From assembly GCF_037055275.1 (NCBI RefSeq), contig NZ_CP146343.1:4250501-4314500 (forward strand): a stretch of DNA of 64,000 nucleotides. Reading direction: 5' to 3'. Source of the DNA: Pseudomonas sp. ML2-2023-3 (lineage in GTDB: Bacteria; Pseudomonadota; Gammaproteobacteria; Pseudomonadales; Pseudomonadaceae). This document shows, piece by piece, positions 8,752 through 17,757 of the stretch. Within the stretch, counting starts at the first letter, position 1. Each line of letters opens with the position of its first letter. The position numbers and the translations under genes were made by a program. The notes beneath the pieces were generated by a model. That model had not been told where the DNA came from, made no database searches, and worked only from the letters and a program-made list of their open reading frames with translations.

Positions 8752-11309
8752 GTGGACTTTTTCTCCGTATCGATAAGTGTGGTCAGCGGCGCTGGCGCAG
8801 GGTCGAGGATTTGGCAGGGCAGCTTCAGGGTCGTGGTCAGTCCGTCATCCGGCAGGCTTGAGGGCATGACCAGCGTGCAGCGTTCAACCCCTCCCCAACT
8901 GACAGTCATCCGTTCCCCGGGGCGAATACCGCTCAGGTAGACGCTGCCGCCGTCATTGACGATGCCGGTGTCCTGCTGTTTTTCATTCTTCACCATGGCT
9001 CCGAATGGCGGGACGCTGCTGTCAGGCAGACTCAACAACACCATGGCTTTGTGGCCGGCAATCACATCCAGCGTGCGATAGCCGATGGCGCCTTCAGTCA
9101 GGGTCAGCTGGGTCACGGACTGCGTCGCTTCGACATTGGCGGGCAGGTTCTCCAGGTCAACACTGGCGCCCGTGCGCAAAAAGCTGCTGACATCGGCGAT
9201 CACCGCCTTGCCAAACACATTGCTGCGGGTGGGCGTGCCATACCCCCGCACCGGTACATCGGGCACACCACTGGTGTCGATCAGCAACCGGGCGCCACCG
9301 GTGCCGGACGTTCTATGCCCTGCGCCGCCCCTGGACGTGAGGGTGGCACCGCCTCGAGCAGAAACGTTGAGGCTGGTGTAGTTGTTTTCTTGCTGGGCGA
9401 CACTCGCAGAGATTTCAGCCTGATCACCGATATGGCTCAGATAACCGCTGACTGACGTATTACTGGCTGACAGTTGATAGCTGTAGCGCTCATCCAGCCG
9501 GTCACTGAAACGTGCGCCGTAACTGTTTTTGCCCGGCGAGTTGCTGGCGGTGGTGGTCAGGGTGCCCGAGCGGCCCAGCGGCAGGCTGAGCGACAGGTAC
9601 ATCCCGTTGCTGTTGTTGGAGATGCCGTTGTGCTGGTTGCGTTCCTGATTTCTGAACACGTTAAGTGACAGGCTCATGTTCTTAACCGTGCCCGCACTGA
9701 AATAGCGGGCCAGCGACAGATTCCATCGCTCGCTGGCCGGGCGATCCCAATAGGACTGGTTGCTGTAATTCAAATAGACGGAAAGCCCTGCATCGCGAAA
9801 CTGCTTGTTAAAAGTCGCGGTGTAGAGTGACTTGCTGCCCCCCACAGGCCCGCCGTAATGACGGGCGTTCAGGTATTCACTCATGCTCAGGTAGTTTTTT
9901 TCGGAAAAACGGTAACCGGCAAACGTGATCTGACTGTCGTACTCGTCGAATTTTTTCGAGTAGCTCAGGCGATAGGAGTCACCCGACAAGGCCTTGTCGT
10001 GAAGTGTGGCGCTGGCCCGTGTGACATCGAATGACATCGCACCGAAGGCCAGCAGATCGCGCCCTGCCCCGACAGAAAGTGCTGTGTAATTGTTATCACT
10101 GATGCCACCGCCATACAGGGACCAGCCGTTACTGACACCCCAGGAAAACTCCCCCATCCCGAAGGTACGCCCCTGCCCGCCATCATGAAGGCTTGAGGGC
10201 TGGCCGGTGGCCAGCTTGTAGCGCACAGTGCCGGGCCGCGTGAGGTAGGGAATGCTGGCGGACTCAACCGTGAAAGTGGTGACGCTGCCGTCCTGCTCTT
10301 CGACCCGGACATCAAGCGTACCGGTGACGGCTTCATTGAGATCCTGAATGCGAAAGGGCCCCGCCGCGACCAGCGCCTCATAAAGCACCCGGCCTTGCTG
10401 ACTGATGATGACCTTGCCATTGGTCTTGGCCACACCCACGACTTCGGGCGCGTAGCCGCGCAGGTTGGGCGGCAACTGGTTGTCATCCGAGCTGAGGGCA
10501 ATGCCGTTGAAACGAAAGCTGTCGAACAGGTCCGAGTAGAGGTAGTTCTCCCCCAGCATCAGCCGCGACTGGATGGACGGCAACGAGCGATACGCATAAA
10601 AGCGGCTCCACTCAAGCCGCTGCTCACGGCTGACAGTTGCCTCTTCGATGCGACCTTGCCAGTCAGCGCGAAAGCGCCAAGGGCCTGCGTTGGCACCAAA
10701 CGTACCGTTGCCCGTCAAGTTGGTGCGCCGGGCCGTGTCGCGCTGGTTGATGGACTGCGCCGTCAGGTTGTAATCGATCAACACACCGGGCACGCCGTCA
10801 TCCCACCGCGAAGGCGGGTCCCAGTTCAAGGCGTTGTACTCCAGGTAAGCCTGGGGCAAGGAAATATAGAGAGTGGAAGTACTCAGGTCGCCGCTGACTT
10901 CCATCCCCGGCAGGCCGCTGATATCCAGGCACTCTGTACCCCTCCACCAATTGAGCCCGGCTTGTTTGTCGCTCTTGAGGCCCAGTTGTTCTACCAGATC
11001 AGGTGACAGGCAGGCCTGACTGCCTTTGGGGTCGTCGTCCGGAGGGTAAAAGGGAATGCGCTGCTCAGGCAGCAACTGCGAGTTGATCTGCACTTGCATT
11101 GGATAAGTACCCGGCAAGATAAATCCGCTACGCGAAAACTGTGATAAATCGATGTTGGTGCGATCGTTCAGATCGAGAATGTCGGTATTGAACTGAATGT
11201 CTTCAACGGCAAGCACCTTGCCTCCCATTGTCATCAGCCCGCTCAACACGCCCGTCCACAGAAGCGTTTTGGCAACTGAGTAGTCTCGCAAATCAAGCAG
11301 CCCGTACAT
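8748..11309 (-). CDS. Outer membrane fimbrial usher (FimD/PapC family)
   Basis: 853 residues from the ATG at 11309, chosen for the GGAG site 10 nt upstream and because it follows the previous stop by one base. After a signal sequence (to about GKVLA) come the usher N-domain (DIQFNTDILDLND), a long beta-barrel region with the plug, for example YAPEVVGVAKTNGKVIISQQGRVLYEALVAAGPFRIQDL, and C-terminal domains with GFRPGERMTV-like ISGIRPGERMTVSWGG. The usher is the 24-stranded pore that polymerises and exports chaperone-bound pilins. Full length, with no sign of decay. Confidence 0.96.
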   Translation of the reverse strand: MYGLLDLRDYSVAKTLLWTGVLSGLMTMGGKVLAVEDIQFNTDILDLNDRTNIDLSQFSRSGFILPGTYPMQVQINSQLLPEQRIPFYPPDDDPKGSQACLSPDLVEQLGLKSDKQAGLNWWRGTECLDISGLPGMEVSGDLSTSTLYISLPQAYLEYNALNWDPPSRWDDGVPGVLIDYNLTAQSINQRDTARRTNLTGNGTFGANAGPWRFRADWQGRIEEATVSREQRLEWSRFYAYRSLPSIQSRLMLGENYLYSDLFDSFRFNGIALSSDDNQLPPNLRGYAPEVVGVAKTNGKVIISQQGRVLYEALVAAGPFRIQDLNEAVTGTLDVRVEEQDGSVTTFTVESASIPYLTRPGTVRYKLATGQPSSLHDGGQGRTFGMGEFSWGVSNGWSLYGGGISDNNYTALSVGAGRDLLAFGAMSFDVTRASATLHDKALSGDSYRLSYSKKFDEYDSQITFAGYRFSEKNYLSMSEYLNARHYGGPVGGSKSLYTATFNKQFRDAGLSVYLNYSNQSYWDRPASERWNLSLARYFSAGTVKNMSLSLNVFRNQERNQHNGISNNSNGMYLSLSLPLGRSGTLTTTASNSPGKNSYGARFSDRLDERYSYQLSASNTSVSGYLSHIGDQAEISASVAQQENNYTSLNVSARGGATLTSRGGAGHRTSGTGGARLLIDTSGVPDVPVRGYGTPTRSNVFGKAVIADVSSFLRTGASVDLENLPANVEATQSVTQLTLTEGAIGYRTLDVIAGHKAMVLLSLPDSSVPPFGAMVKNEKQQDTGIVNDGGSVYLSGIRPGERMTVSWGGVERCTLVMPSSLPDDGLTTTLKLPCQILDPAPAPLTTLIDTEKKST

Positions 11310-11310
11310 G

Positions 11311-11877
11311 TCAGAAATACTCCAGCCTGAAACGCACCGCAGCACGATGAGATCCAACCGCCATAGGGCTTCCGTTGCCAACCATTTGAAGGGTGTAGCG
11401 CAATTCCTGATCTCCTCCGGAGAGAGACATCAGAGACATGGGTACGCCCGGTACACTTTGCTGCCCTTGCCCGTCAGTAATGCGCAAGGCCAGACCTCTT
11501 GTAGAGCCCGCAGCGGCAAACAACTTGCCGCCACTGTCGGCCTGCCCATCAAAGGTCACCCTGACATGCTGCCAATCGGGCAGAAACGCACCCGGGCGAC
11601 CAGGATCAGGCCGTACCAATGAACACTTGACCAAACGTAATGTGAATGTACGCGGCGCACTTTCACCCAGACGAATAAGTTGCCCCATGGGCAATGGATC
11701 AAATTCAATCACTTGATAAATACTGTTTGCATCCAGTGCGCACGCAGAATCAATAACTTGCCCAACCAACGTGACTCGACCACCACCCTGATACAGTTGC
11801 TGCGCACTGACCGTATCAAACGAAACAGCAAACAGAATAAACGCGCAGAAAACTTTCAGCCTCGAGAGTATTTTCAC
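11311..11877 (-). CDS. Fimbrial subunit, second pilin gene
   Basis: 188 residues from the GTG at 11877; this start is favoured because a GGAG lies 8 nt upstream, whereas the TTG at 11883 would be too close. Signal peptide to about DTVSA, then a pilin domain with Cys pair (DSACALDAN and VKCSLV) and the C-terminus AAVRFRLEYF. It lies between the major pilin and the usher, the position held by FimI-type subunits in E. coli; that functional parallel is inference from position. It stops one base before the usher start. Confidence 0.8.
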   Translation of the reverse strand: MKILSRLKVFCAFILFAVSFDTVSAQQLYQGGGRVTLVGQVIDSACALDANSIYQVIEFDPLPMGQLIRLGESAPRTFTLRLVKCSLVRPDPGRPGAFLPDWQHVRVTFDGQADSGGKLFAAAGSTRGLALRITDGQGQQSVPGVPMSLMSLSGGDQELRYTLQMVGNGSPMAVGSHRAAVRFRLEYF

Positions 11878-11899
11878 ACCCAACTCCCACCTGTAGTTG

Positions 11900-11927
11900 C
11901 CCTGCTACCGGGTGAGCGGTAGCAGGG
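11900..11927 (-). promoter_or_regulatory. Perfect 10-bp hairpin between major pilin and downstream fimbrial genes
   Basis: The arms at 11900-11909 and 11918-11927 are exact complements (CCCTGCTACC with GGTAGCAGGG) around an 8-nt loop. No T-run follows on the transcribed strand, so it is not a classic terminator. A hairpin just after the major pilin gene commonly protects its mRNA 3' end or partly attenuates transcription, giving more pilin than usher; that role is inferred here. Confidence 0.6.
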
Positions 11928-11934
11928 TAATCAC

Positions 11935-12468
11935 TTACTGATAAGCCAAGGAGAAGTTGGTCACAGCAGTAAACACGCCCGGCGTGATATCGCCCGTGGC
12001 CTTGCCTTTCAAGTAGGCACCATAGGTCAGGGTATTCTCGCCCGGCTGAAGGAGTTGCGGCCTGGTCGGCGTGCCCAGAACGATCGGGGTGCCAGCACCA
12101 TCGACCATCATGATGCCCGCGCCCTGGGCTGTGCCGGCAATACCCAATGCCCCTGTCACGTCTGTAGAAGCTGCACCCGTAAAGGTGGCCGTGACTGTTT
12201 TATCGGTGAGTCCCGTCAGCACACATCCGGTCAGCTCGAATTTAAAGACCTTAGGGCTGGTAACACCACCAGTGCTCAGTTGCGACTTGGCAACCTGTCC
12301 CAATGGAATCGTCTGATCGACACTGGTTGGCACGATAGAGCACGCCGCTTCGAGGATTTCCCCCTCGAAACTGATCGTGCCTGTACCGGCACCAGCCGCA
12401 TGAACTCCCGATACAGAAGCCATCAGAATAGCCATGGATGCCACGACTGTTTTAAATACAACATTCAT
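11935..12468 (-). CDS. Major fimbrial subunit (FimA-like pilin)
   Basis: 177 residues from the ATG at 12468 with a GGGAG ribosome site 9 nt upstream. Signal peptide ends near SGVHA. The mature pilin is rich in Gly, Ala and Thr, with the conserved cysteine pair at about 43 and 82, the GTISFEGEILEAACSI start strand, and the C-terminal VFTAVTNFSLAYQ. First gene of the operon and followed by a strong hairpin, both expected of the shaft subunit made in greatest amount. The usher, chaperone and other pilins follow on the same strand. Confidence 0.88.
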   Translation of the reverse strand: MNVVFKTVVASMAILMASVSGVHAAGAGTGTISFEGEILEAACSIVPTSVDQTIPLGQVAKSQLSTGGVTSPKVFKFELTGCVLTGLTDKTVTATFTGAASTDVTGALGIAGTAQGAGIMMVDGAGTPIVLGTPTRPQLLQPGENTLTYGAYLKGKATGDITPGVFTAVTNFSLAYQ

Positions 12469-12890
12469 CAAAATGTCTCCCACACAAACACTGTTAAACC
12501 ATATAAAACAAATATGGATTTGAGTTGTTTATTTGATTCAGAACACAGTCAAACTTTCTTGCTGTGATCGAGTGCAGCCCCATAAAAAGAGCGGAGGGAA
12601 TTTAACAATCAAATCATTAAAAAATATGCAAGACATTGACTATCAGCACGCAGGAACTTTATTACCGGCACGCAGGACAACTTCATAAGACACAAGGAAA
12701 CTTCGAAAATAAACGTAGGAAACCAACAACAATTAAAAGCTTCTCAATCACCTACGCACTAAAGTAATAACTATATGTTTTTCACGAAACATATCGCAAG
12801 CACTTCAACTCCAATATATGTATTACTTAAGAATACTTATACGCACTTCATTCAAGCACTGTCTAATGCAATGAAAGAATTGACGGCTTC
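12469..12890. promoter_or_regulatory. AT-rich intergenic region upstream of the fimbrial operon, downstream of flhB
   Basis: About 420 nt with no convincing gene, far more AT-rich than either flank. It holds two exact 10-bp repeats GCACGCAGGA at 12646-12655 and 12668-12677 (22 bp apart, two helical turns), a palindrome ATATGTTT-6-AAACATAT at 12773-12794, and a 12-bp direct repeat GCTTCTCAATCA at 12739-12750 and 12886-12897, the second copy overlapping the flhB stop. The fimbrial promoter must lie here unless flhB reads through, but no single promoter stands out. No invertible switch with flanking inverted repeats was seen. Confidence 0.55.
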
Positions 12891-14027
12891 TCAATCATCG
12901 CGTTTCAAATCCGGCGGGATCGGCAGGTCCTTGAGCGCGTCCGGGTGCTTGCCCTTGCCCGCCTGGTGCTGGCGGATCTGGTACACGTAGGCCAGCACCT
13001 GGGCCACGGCCAGGTACAGCCCGGCAGGAATCTCTTGTTCCAGCTCGGTGGAGTGGTAGATCGAACGCGCCAGCGCAGGGGATTCAAGCAGCAGGATGTT
13101 GTGCTTTTCACCAATCTCGCGAATCTTCAGCGCCAGGAAATCACTGCCCTTGGCCAGCAACATCGGCGCCGCGCCTTTCTCCGGGTCGTACTTGAGGGCC
13201 ACGGCGTAATGGGTCGGGTTGGTGATGATGACATCCGCATCCGGGATCGCCGCCATCATCCGCCGTTGCGACATATCGCGCTGCAACTGGCGAATCCGCT
13301 GCTTGACCTCGGGCCGCCCCTCCTGGTCCTTGTGTTCGTCGCGCACTTCCTGCTTGGTCATCAGCAGTTTCTGATGGCTTTCCCACAGCTGCACCGGCAC
13401 GTCCACGGCGGCAATCAGGATCAGCCCGCAGGCCATCCACAAGGCGCTCCAGGCCACCACTTGCAGACTATGGATCACCGCCAGTTCCAGCGGCTCATGG
13501 GCGATGCGCAGCAGGTCGTCGATATCGGACTTCAACACCAGCAAAGCCACGATCAGGATGATGAAGAACTTGGCCAGGGCCTTGAGCAACTCGACCAGCG
13601 CCTTGGCCGAGAACATGCGCTTGATCCCCGCTGCGGGGTTCATGCGGCTGAATTTAGGGGCCAGGCTGCCAGCGGCGAACAGCCAGCCACCCAGGGAAAT
13701 CGGCCCGACCAGAGCGGCGATCAGCAAGGTGACCAATACCGGCTGCAGGGCAAGCAGGGCGATTTTTCCCGAGTGGAGTAAAAACAGGCCCATGGAGTCA
13801 GGGTTGAGCAGCACCTCGCGGCTCAGGCTGAAGTTGTAGCGCATCAGCTCCATCATGTCCTGGGCCAGCGCACCACCAAAAATCAGCAAACCCGCCGAGC
13901 CGGCCAACATGATGGCCAAGGTATTCAGCTCTTTTGAGCGTGCGATCTCGCCCTTTTCCCTGGAGTCCTTTTTCCGTTTCTCCGTGGGGTCTTCTGTTTT
14001 ATCGGCACCGCTTTCACTCTCTGCCAT
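12891..14027 (-). CDS. flhB: FlhB, export-gate protein and substrate-specificity switch
   Basis: 378 residues. A charged N-terminus (ESESGADKTEDPTEKRKKDSRE region) precedes four membrane segments and a cytoplasmic domain with the self-cleavage motif NPTH in VIITNPTHYAVAL. Cleavage there, together with FliK, switches export from rod/hook to filament substrates. It follows fliR by 6 nt. The final gene of the fliK/L-flhB run; downstream lies the AT-rich fimbrial promoter region instead of flhA. Confidence 0.98.
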   Translation of the reverse strand: MAESESGADKTEDPTEKRKKDSREKGEIARSKELNTLAIMLAGSAGLLIFGGALAQDMMELMRYNFSLSREVLLNPDSMGLFLLHSGKIALLALQPVLVTLLIAALVGPISLGGWLFAAGSLAPKFSRMNPAAGIKRMFSAKALVELLKALAKFFIILIVALLVLKSDIDDLLRIAHEPLELAVIHSLQVVAWSALWMACGLILIAAVDVPVQLWESHQKLLMTKQEVRDEHKDQEGRPEVKQRIRQLQRDMSQRRMMAAIPDADVIITNPTHYAVALKYDPEKGAAPMLLAKGSDFLALKIREIGEKHNILLLESPALARSIYHSTELEQEIPAGLYLAVAQVLAYVYQIRQHQAGKGKHPDALKDLPIPPDLKRDD

Positions 14028-14033
14028 AGCGGT

Positions 14034-14816
14034 CTACTTCGCCTGTGCCAGCTCACGTAAAAACTGCAGGGCCTCGGAGGCCAGCGGTTGATACTGGTTG
14101 AGAATGTCCGCCATGCTGATCCACAGAATCACCATGCCCAGCACCAGGGTCAGCGGAAAGCCGATGGCAAAAATATTCAGTTGCGGCGCAGCCCGGGTCA
14201 TCACGCCAAACGCGATGTTGACCACCAGCAACGCGGTGATGGCAGGCAGCACCAGCAGCAGCGCCGCCCCCAGCACCCAACCGAGCTTGTTGGCGATTTC
14301 CCAGTAGTGATGGCTCAGCAACCCGCCACCCACTGGCAAGGTGGTGAAGCTCTCGGTGAGTACCTCAAACACCACCAGATGGCCGTTCATGGACAAAAAC
14401 AGCAAGGTCACGAGCATGGTGAAAAACTGCCCGATCACCGCCACGTTAACGCCGTTGGCCGGATCGACCATGGACGCAAAGCCCATGCCCATCTGAATTG
14501 CGACAATTTGCCCGGCCACCACGAACGCCTGGAAAAACAGCTGCAACGAAAACCCCAGTAATGCACCAATGATGATTTGCTCGGCAATCAGCATCAGGCC
14601 GCTGAGGTCCAGCGGGTTGACGACGGGTAGCGGCGGCAGGCTGGGCATGATCGCCAGGGTGATCGTCAATGACAGAAACAGCTTGATCCGCTTGGGCACC
14701 AGGGTCGTGCCGATGATCGGCATGGTGGTCAGCAGTGCGCCCACCCGAAACAGTGGCAGCATAAAGCTGGCGACCCAGGTACTGATCTGCGCGTCCGTCA
14801 GGGCCAGAAGCGACAT
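14034..14816 (-). CDS. fliR: FliR, flagellar export-gate membrane protein
   Basis: 260 residues, hydrophobic throughout with about six membrane segments, including VGALLTTMPIIGTTLVPKRIKLFLSL near the N-terminus and the QMGMGFASMVDPANGVN segment in the middle, both family hallmarks. FliR sits in the FliP-FliQ-FliR core of the type III export channel. It begins immediately where fliQ ends, with no gap, in the fliL-M-N-O-P-Q-R-flhB order. Confidence 0.97.
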   Translation of the reverse strand: MSLLALTDAQISTWVASFMLPLFRVGALLTTMPIIGTTLVPKRIKLFLSLTITLAIMPSLPPLPVVNPLDLSGLMLIAEQIIIGALLGFSLQLFFQAFVVAGQIVAIQMGMGFASMVDPANGVNVAVIGQFFTMLVTLLFLSMNGHLVVFEVLTESFTTLPVGGGLLSHHYWEIANKLGWVLGAALLLVLPAITALLVVNIAFGVMTRAAPQLNIFAIGFPLTLVLGMVILWISMADILNQYQPLASEALQFLRELAQAK

Positions 14817-15086
14817 TTAACCGATCAACTGCGGAATGCTGCCGTACAACTGCAGGATGTATTCCATAAAGGTCTGCACCAGCCAGGGCCCTGCCACGAT
14901 CAGGGTGATCAGCATCACCAGCAGTCGCGGGAGAAAGCTGAGGGTTTGTTCGTTGATCTGGGTCGCCGCCTGAAACATGGCCACCAGCAAACCGACCAGC
15001 AAGCTGGGGATCACCAACACGGCGACCATCAGGGTGGTCAGCCACAGCGCACTGCGAAACAGGTCAACCGCAACTTCTGGGGTCAT
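14817..15086 (-). CDS. fliQ: FliQ, small export-gate membrane protein
   Basis: 89 residues with two membrane segments and the family start MTPEVAVDLFRSALW. FliQ forms four copies in the export-gate helical core around FliP. It abuts fliR directly and follows fliP by 3 nt. Normal length. Confidence 0.97.
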   Translation of the reverse strand: MTPEVAVDLFRSALWLTTLMVAVLVIPSLLVGLLVAMFQAATQINEQTLSFLPRLLVMLITLIVAGPWLVQTFMEYILQLYGSIPQLIG

Positions 15087-15089
15087 GAC

Positions 15090-15833
15090 TCACACTCCGC
15101 CAAAACTGCTGGCCAGGGTGCCGATAATCAACGCCCAGCCATCCACCAGCACAAACAGCATGATTTTGAACGGCAGCGAAATGATCAACGGCGAGAGCAT
15201 CATCATACCCATGGCCATCAGCACACTGGCCACCACGAGGTCGATGATCAAAAACGGGATAAAAATCATGAACCCGATCTGGAACGCGGTTTTGAGTTCC
15301 GAGGTGACAAACGCGGGCACCAGGATGGTCAGGGGAGCGGCATCCGGAGTGGCGATGTCGGTGCGCTTGGACAGGCGCATAAACAGCTCCAGATCGCTGG
15401 TCCGGGTCTGGGCCAGCATGAAGTCCTTGATCGGCACTTCAGCCTTGAGAATCGCATCCTGGGCCGAGAGCTTTTCGGCAAGATAAGGCTGCAGGGCGTC
15501 GTTGTTCACCCGGTCGAATACCGGGGCCATGATGAACATCGTCAGAAACAACGCCATGCCCGTGAGGATCTGGTTGGACGGTGTCTGCTGCAGGCCCAGG
15601 GCCTGACGCAGGATCGAGAACACGATGATGATCCGCGTAAAGCTGGTCATCAGCATGACGAACGCCGGAATGAAACTCAGCGCGGTCATGATCAGCAGAA
15701 TTTGCAGACTGACTGAATATTCCTGCTGGCCATTGGCCCCGGTGCCCAGGGTTATCGCCGGAATCGACAGCGGGTCAGCCCCTGACGCCAACGGCGCGAC
15801 AAGCGCCAACAACAGCGCGACAACTAAACGCAT
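15090..15833 (-). CDS. fliP: FliP, export-gate channel protein
   Basis: 247 residues. A signal peptide ([16 protein letters not shown]) is followed by four membrane segments; the family motifs include [22 protein letters not shown] and [23 protein letters not shown]. FliP pentamers with FliR and FliQ make the export pore. The start codon overlaps the fliO stop (TAATG), which suggests coupled translation. Confidence 0.98.
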   Translation of the reverse strand: MRLVVALLLALVAPLASGADPLSIPAITLGTGANGQQEYSVSLQILLIMTALSFIPAFVMLMTSFTRIIIVFSILRQALGLQQTPSNQILTGMALFLTMFIMAPVFDRVNNDALQPYLAEKLSAQDAILKAEVPIKDFMLAQTRTSDLELFMRLSKRTDIATPDAAPLTILVPAFVTSELKTAFQIGFMIFIPFLIIDLVVASVLMAMGMMMLSPLIISLPFKIMLFVLVDGWALIIGTLASSFGGV

Positions 15834-16267
15834 TACGGCTTGTCCTTTTGCTGACCCAGTATTTCCATCAGGCGCTTGGCAAATTCGGGGGTTGCAGGTT
15901 GCGCTGTGCCGGGCACTTGCACCGGCTCCTTGAGCACGTGCAGCGGGGTGATACGGCCCGGCGTCAGGCCCAGCAGGATCTGTTCATTGCCGACCTGCAC
16001 CAGCACCAGCCGATCCCGCGCACCCAGGGCACGGGTACTGATCAGCTCGATCACCTGCCCCTGACGCGGGCCCGCCTGCTGGACACGGCGCAGCAGCCAG
16101 GCCAGGGCAAATATCACCCCCAGCACCAGCAGCAGGCCGAGCACCAATTGCGTCAATTGCCCGCCAATACTGGTGCCCACCACCGGAGCCGCGACAGCCG
16201 TGGCCACAGGTTCGGCCGCCAGCACGCTAAAGGGCAAGGCCACTAAACCGCCGAGTAACCGCTTCAC
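15833..16267 (-). CDS. fliO: FliO, chaperone-like assembly factor for FliP
   Basis: 144 residues: cleavable N-terminal hydrophobic segment, a single membrane span (about 34-58, rich in Leu and Val), then a basic cytoplasmic tail with [33 protein letters not shown], the FliO domain. FliO stabilises FliP during gate assembly and is not part of the final basal body. Directly abuts fliN. Confidence 0.95.
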   Translation of the reverse strand: MKRLLGGLVALPFSVLAAEPVATAVAAPVVGTSIGGQLTQLVLGLLLVLGVIFALAWLLRRVQQAGPRQGQVIELISTRALGARDRLVLVQVGNEQILLGLTPGRITPLHVLKEPVQVPGTAQPATPEFAKRLMEILGQQKDKP

Positions 16268-16732
16268 TTAACGCAGCTTCTTGATGCGTTCGCTGGGGCT
16301 GATCACGTCAGTCAGGCGGATGCCGAACTTTTCGTTGACCACCACCACTTCGCCGTGAGCAATCAGGGTGCCGTTCACCAGCACGTCCAGCGGTTCGCCA
16401 GCCAGGCGATCCAGCTCGATCACCGACCCCTGGTTGAGTTGCAGCAGGTTGCGGATATTGATGTCGGTGCTGCCCACTTCCATGGAAATCGACACCGGGA
16501 TATCCAGAATCACGTCCAGGTTGGGCCCATCCAGCGTCACCGGCTGGTTGTTGCGCGGCACACTGCCGAATTCTTCCATTGCCAGACGGTTGGGGGCCGG
16601 TTTGGTGACTGCATCAGCCGCCAGCAAAGCATCGATATCTGCCTGGCCAACATCGCCGGTTTCTTCCAGCGCCGCAGCCCATTCATCAGCCAGCGCCTGG
16701 TCTGCAGCAGTTGTATCGTGTTCGTTAGCCAT
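16268..16732 (-). CDS. fliN: FliN, C-ring switch protein
   Basis: 154 residues from the ATG at 16732 with GAGGA 6 nt upstream; the in-frame extension to 16756 lacks such a site. The N-terminal about 70 residues are acidic and variable; the C-terminal SpoA domain has VSISMEVGSTDINIRNLLQL and GEVVVVNEKFGIRLTDVISPSERIKKL. FliN with FliM and FliG forms the rotor switch and docks FliH. Follows fliM by 47 nt. Confidence 0.97.
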   Translation of the reverse strand: MANEHDTTAADQALADEWAAALEETGDVGQADIDALLAADAVTKPAPNRLAMEEFGSVPRNNQPVTLDGPNLDVILDIPVSISMEVGSTDINIRNLLQLNQGSVIELDRLAGEPLDVLVNGTLIAHGEVVVVNEKFGIRLTDVISPSERIKKLR

Positions 16733-16779
16733 GGGGTGTCCTCGGCGGGCAGTCAATCATTGGATGGGTGTGGAGCGGC

Positions 16780-17748
16780 TTAACGCCGCCCGATGGGCTC
16801 AACCACTTGCAAGGCAAGATTGCCTTTGTGGGAGCCCAGTTTGACCTTGAACGAAGGCACGCCATTGGCGCGCATTACCAATTCATCTTCCAGTTCGATG
16901 GGGATCACATCGCCGGGCTGCATGTGCAAGATGTCCCGCAGGCGCAATTGACGGCGGGCCACGGTGGCACTGAGCGGCACGCTGACGTCGAGTACGTCTT
17001 CGCGCAGGGCCTTGCTCCAGCGTTCGTCCTGGTCGTCGAGGTCGGACTGGAATCCGGCATCGAGCATTTCGCGCACCGGCTCGATCATCGAGTACGGCAT
17101 GGTCACGTGCAGGTCGCCGCCACCGCCGTCGAGCTCGATATGGAAAGTGGACACCACAATGGCCTCACTGGGGCCGACGATATTGGCCATGGCCGGGTTA
17201 ACTTCTGAGTTGATGTACTCGAAATTGACCTCCATGATCGCCTGCCAGGCCTCCTTCAAATCAATGAAGGCCTGCTCCAGCACCATGCGCACCACGCGCA
17301 ATTCGGTAGGGGTGAATTCCCGGCCTTCGATCTTGGCGTGACGGCCGTCGCCGCCAAAGAAATTGTCCACCAGCTTGAACACCAGTTTGGCGTCGAGGAT
17401 GAACAGTGCCGTGCCGCGCAACGGCTTGATCTTGACCAGGTTCAGGCTGGTAGGCACGTAAAGCGAGTGCACGTACTCGCCGAATTTCATGACCTGCACC
17501 CCGCCCACCGCCACGTCCGCCGAGCGGCGCAGCAGGTTGAACATGCTGATACGGGTATAGCGGGCGAAACGCTCGTTGATCATTTCCAGGGTCGGCATGC
17601 GCCCCCGGACAATGCGGTCTTGACTGGTCAGGTCATAGCTTTTGACACTGCCGGGCTCGGCAGCTGTTTCGGCCTGTACCAGACCGTCATCGACGCCATG
17701 CAACAGCGCGTCAATCTCATCCTGGGACAGCAGGTCTTGCACGGCCAT
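16780..17748 (-). CDS. fliM: FliM, C-ring switch protein and CheY-P target
   Basis: 322 residues. The N-terminal CheY-binding motif LLSQDEIDALLHG (residues 6-18) is intact, followed by the middle domain and a C-terminal SpoA domain (VARRQLRLRDILHMQPGDVIPIEL). FliM ties chemotaxis signalling to rotor direction. It follows fliL by 9 nt and precedes fliN in the usual order. Confidence 0.98.
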   Translation of the reverse strand: MAVQDLLSQDEIDALLHGVDDGLVQAETAAEPGSVKSYDLTSQDRIVRGRMPTLEMINERFARYTRISMFNLLRRSADVAVGGVQVMKFGEYVHSLYVPTSLNLVKIKPLRGTALFILDAKLVFKLVDNFFGGDGRHAKIEGREFTPTELRVVRMVLEQAFIDLKEAWQAIMEVNFEYINSEVNPAMANIVGPSEAIVVSTFHIELDGGGGDLHVTMPYSMIEPVREMLDAGFQSDLDDQDERWSKALREDVLDVSVPLSATVARRQLRLRDILHMQPGDVIPIELEDELVMRANGVPSFKVKLGSHKGNLALQVVEPIGRR

Positions 17749-17757
17749 GTCGTGATC

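Noticed and set aside
12773..12794. Palindrome as the flhB terminator
   Set aside because: No T-run follows and it lies about 100 nt after the stop; more like a binding site, if anything.
12469..12890. Invertible fimS-type switch
   Set aside because: No pair of inverted repeats flanks a promoter-sized segment, and there is no recombinase gene nearby.
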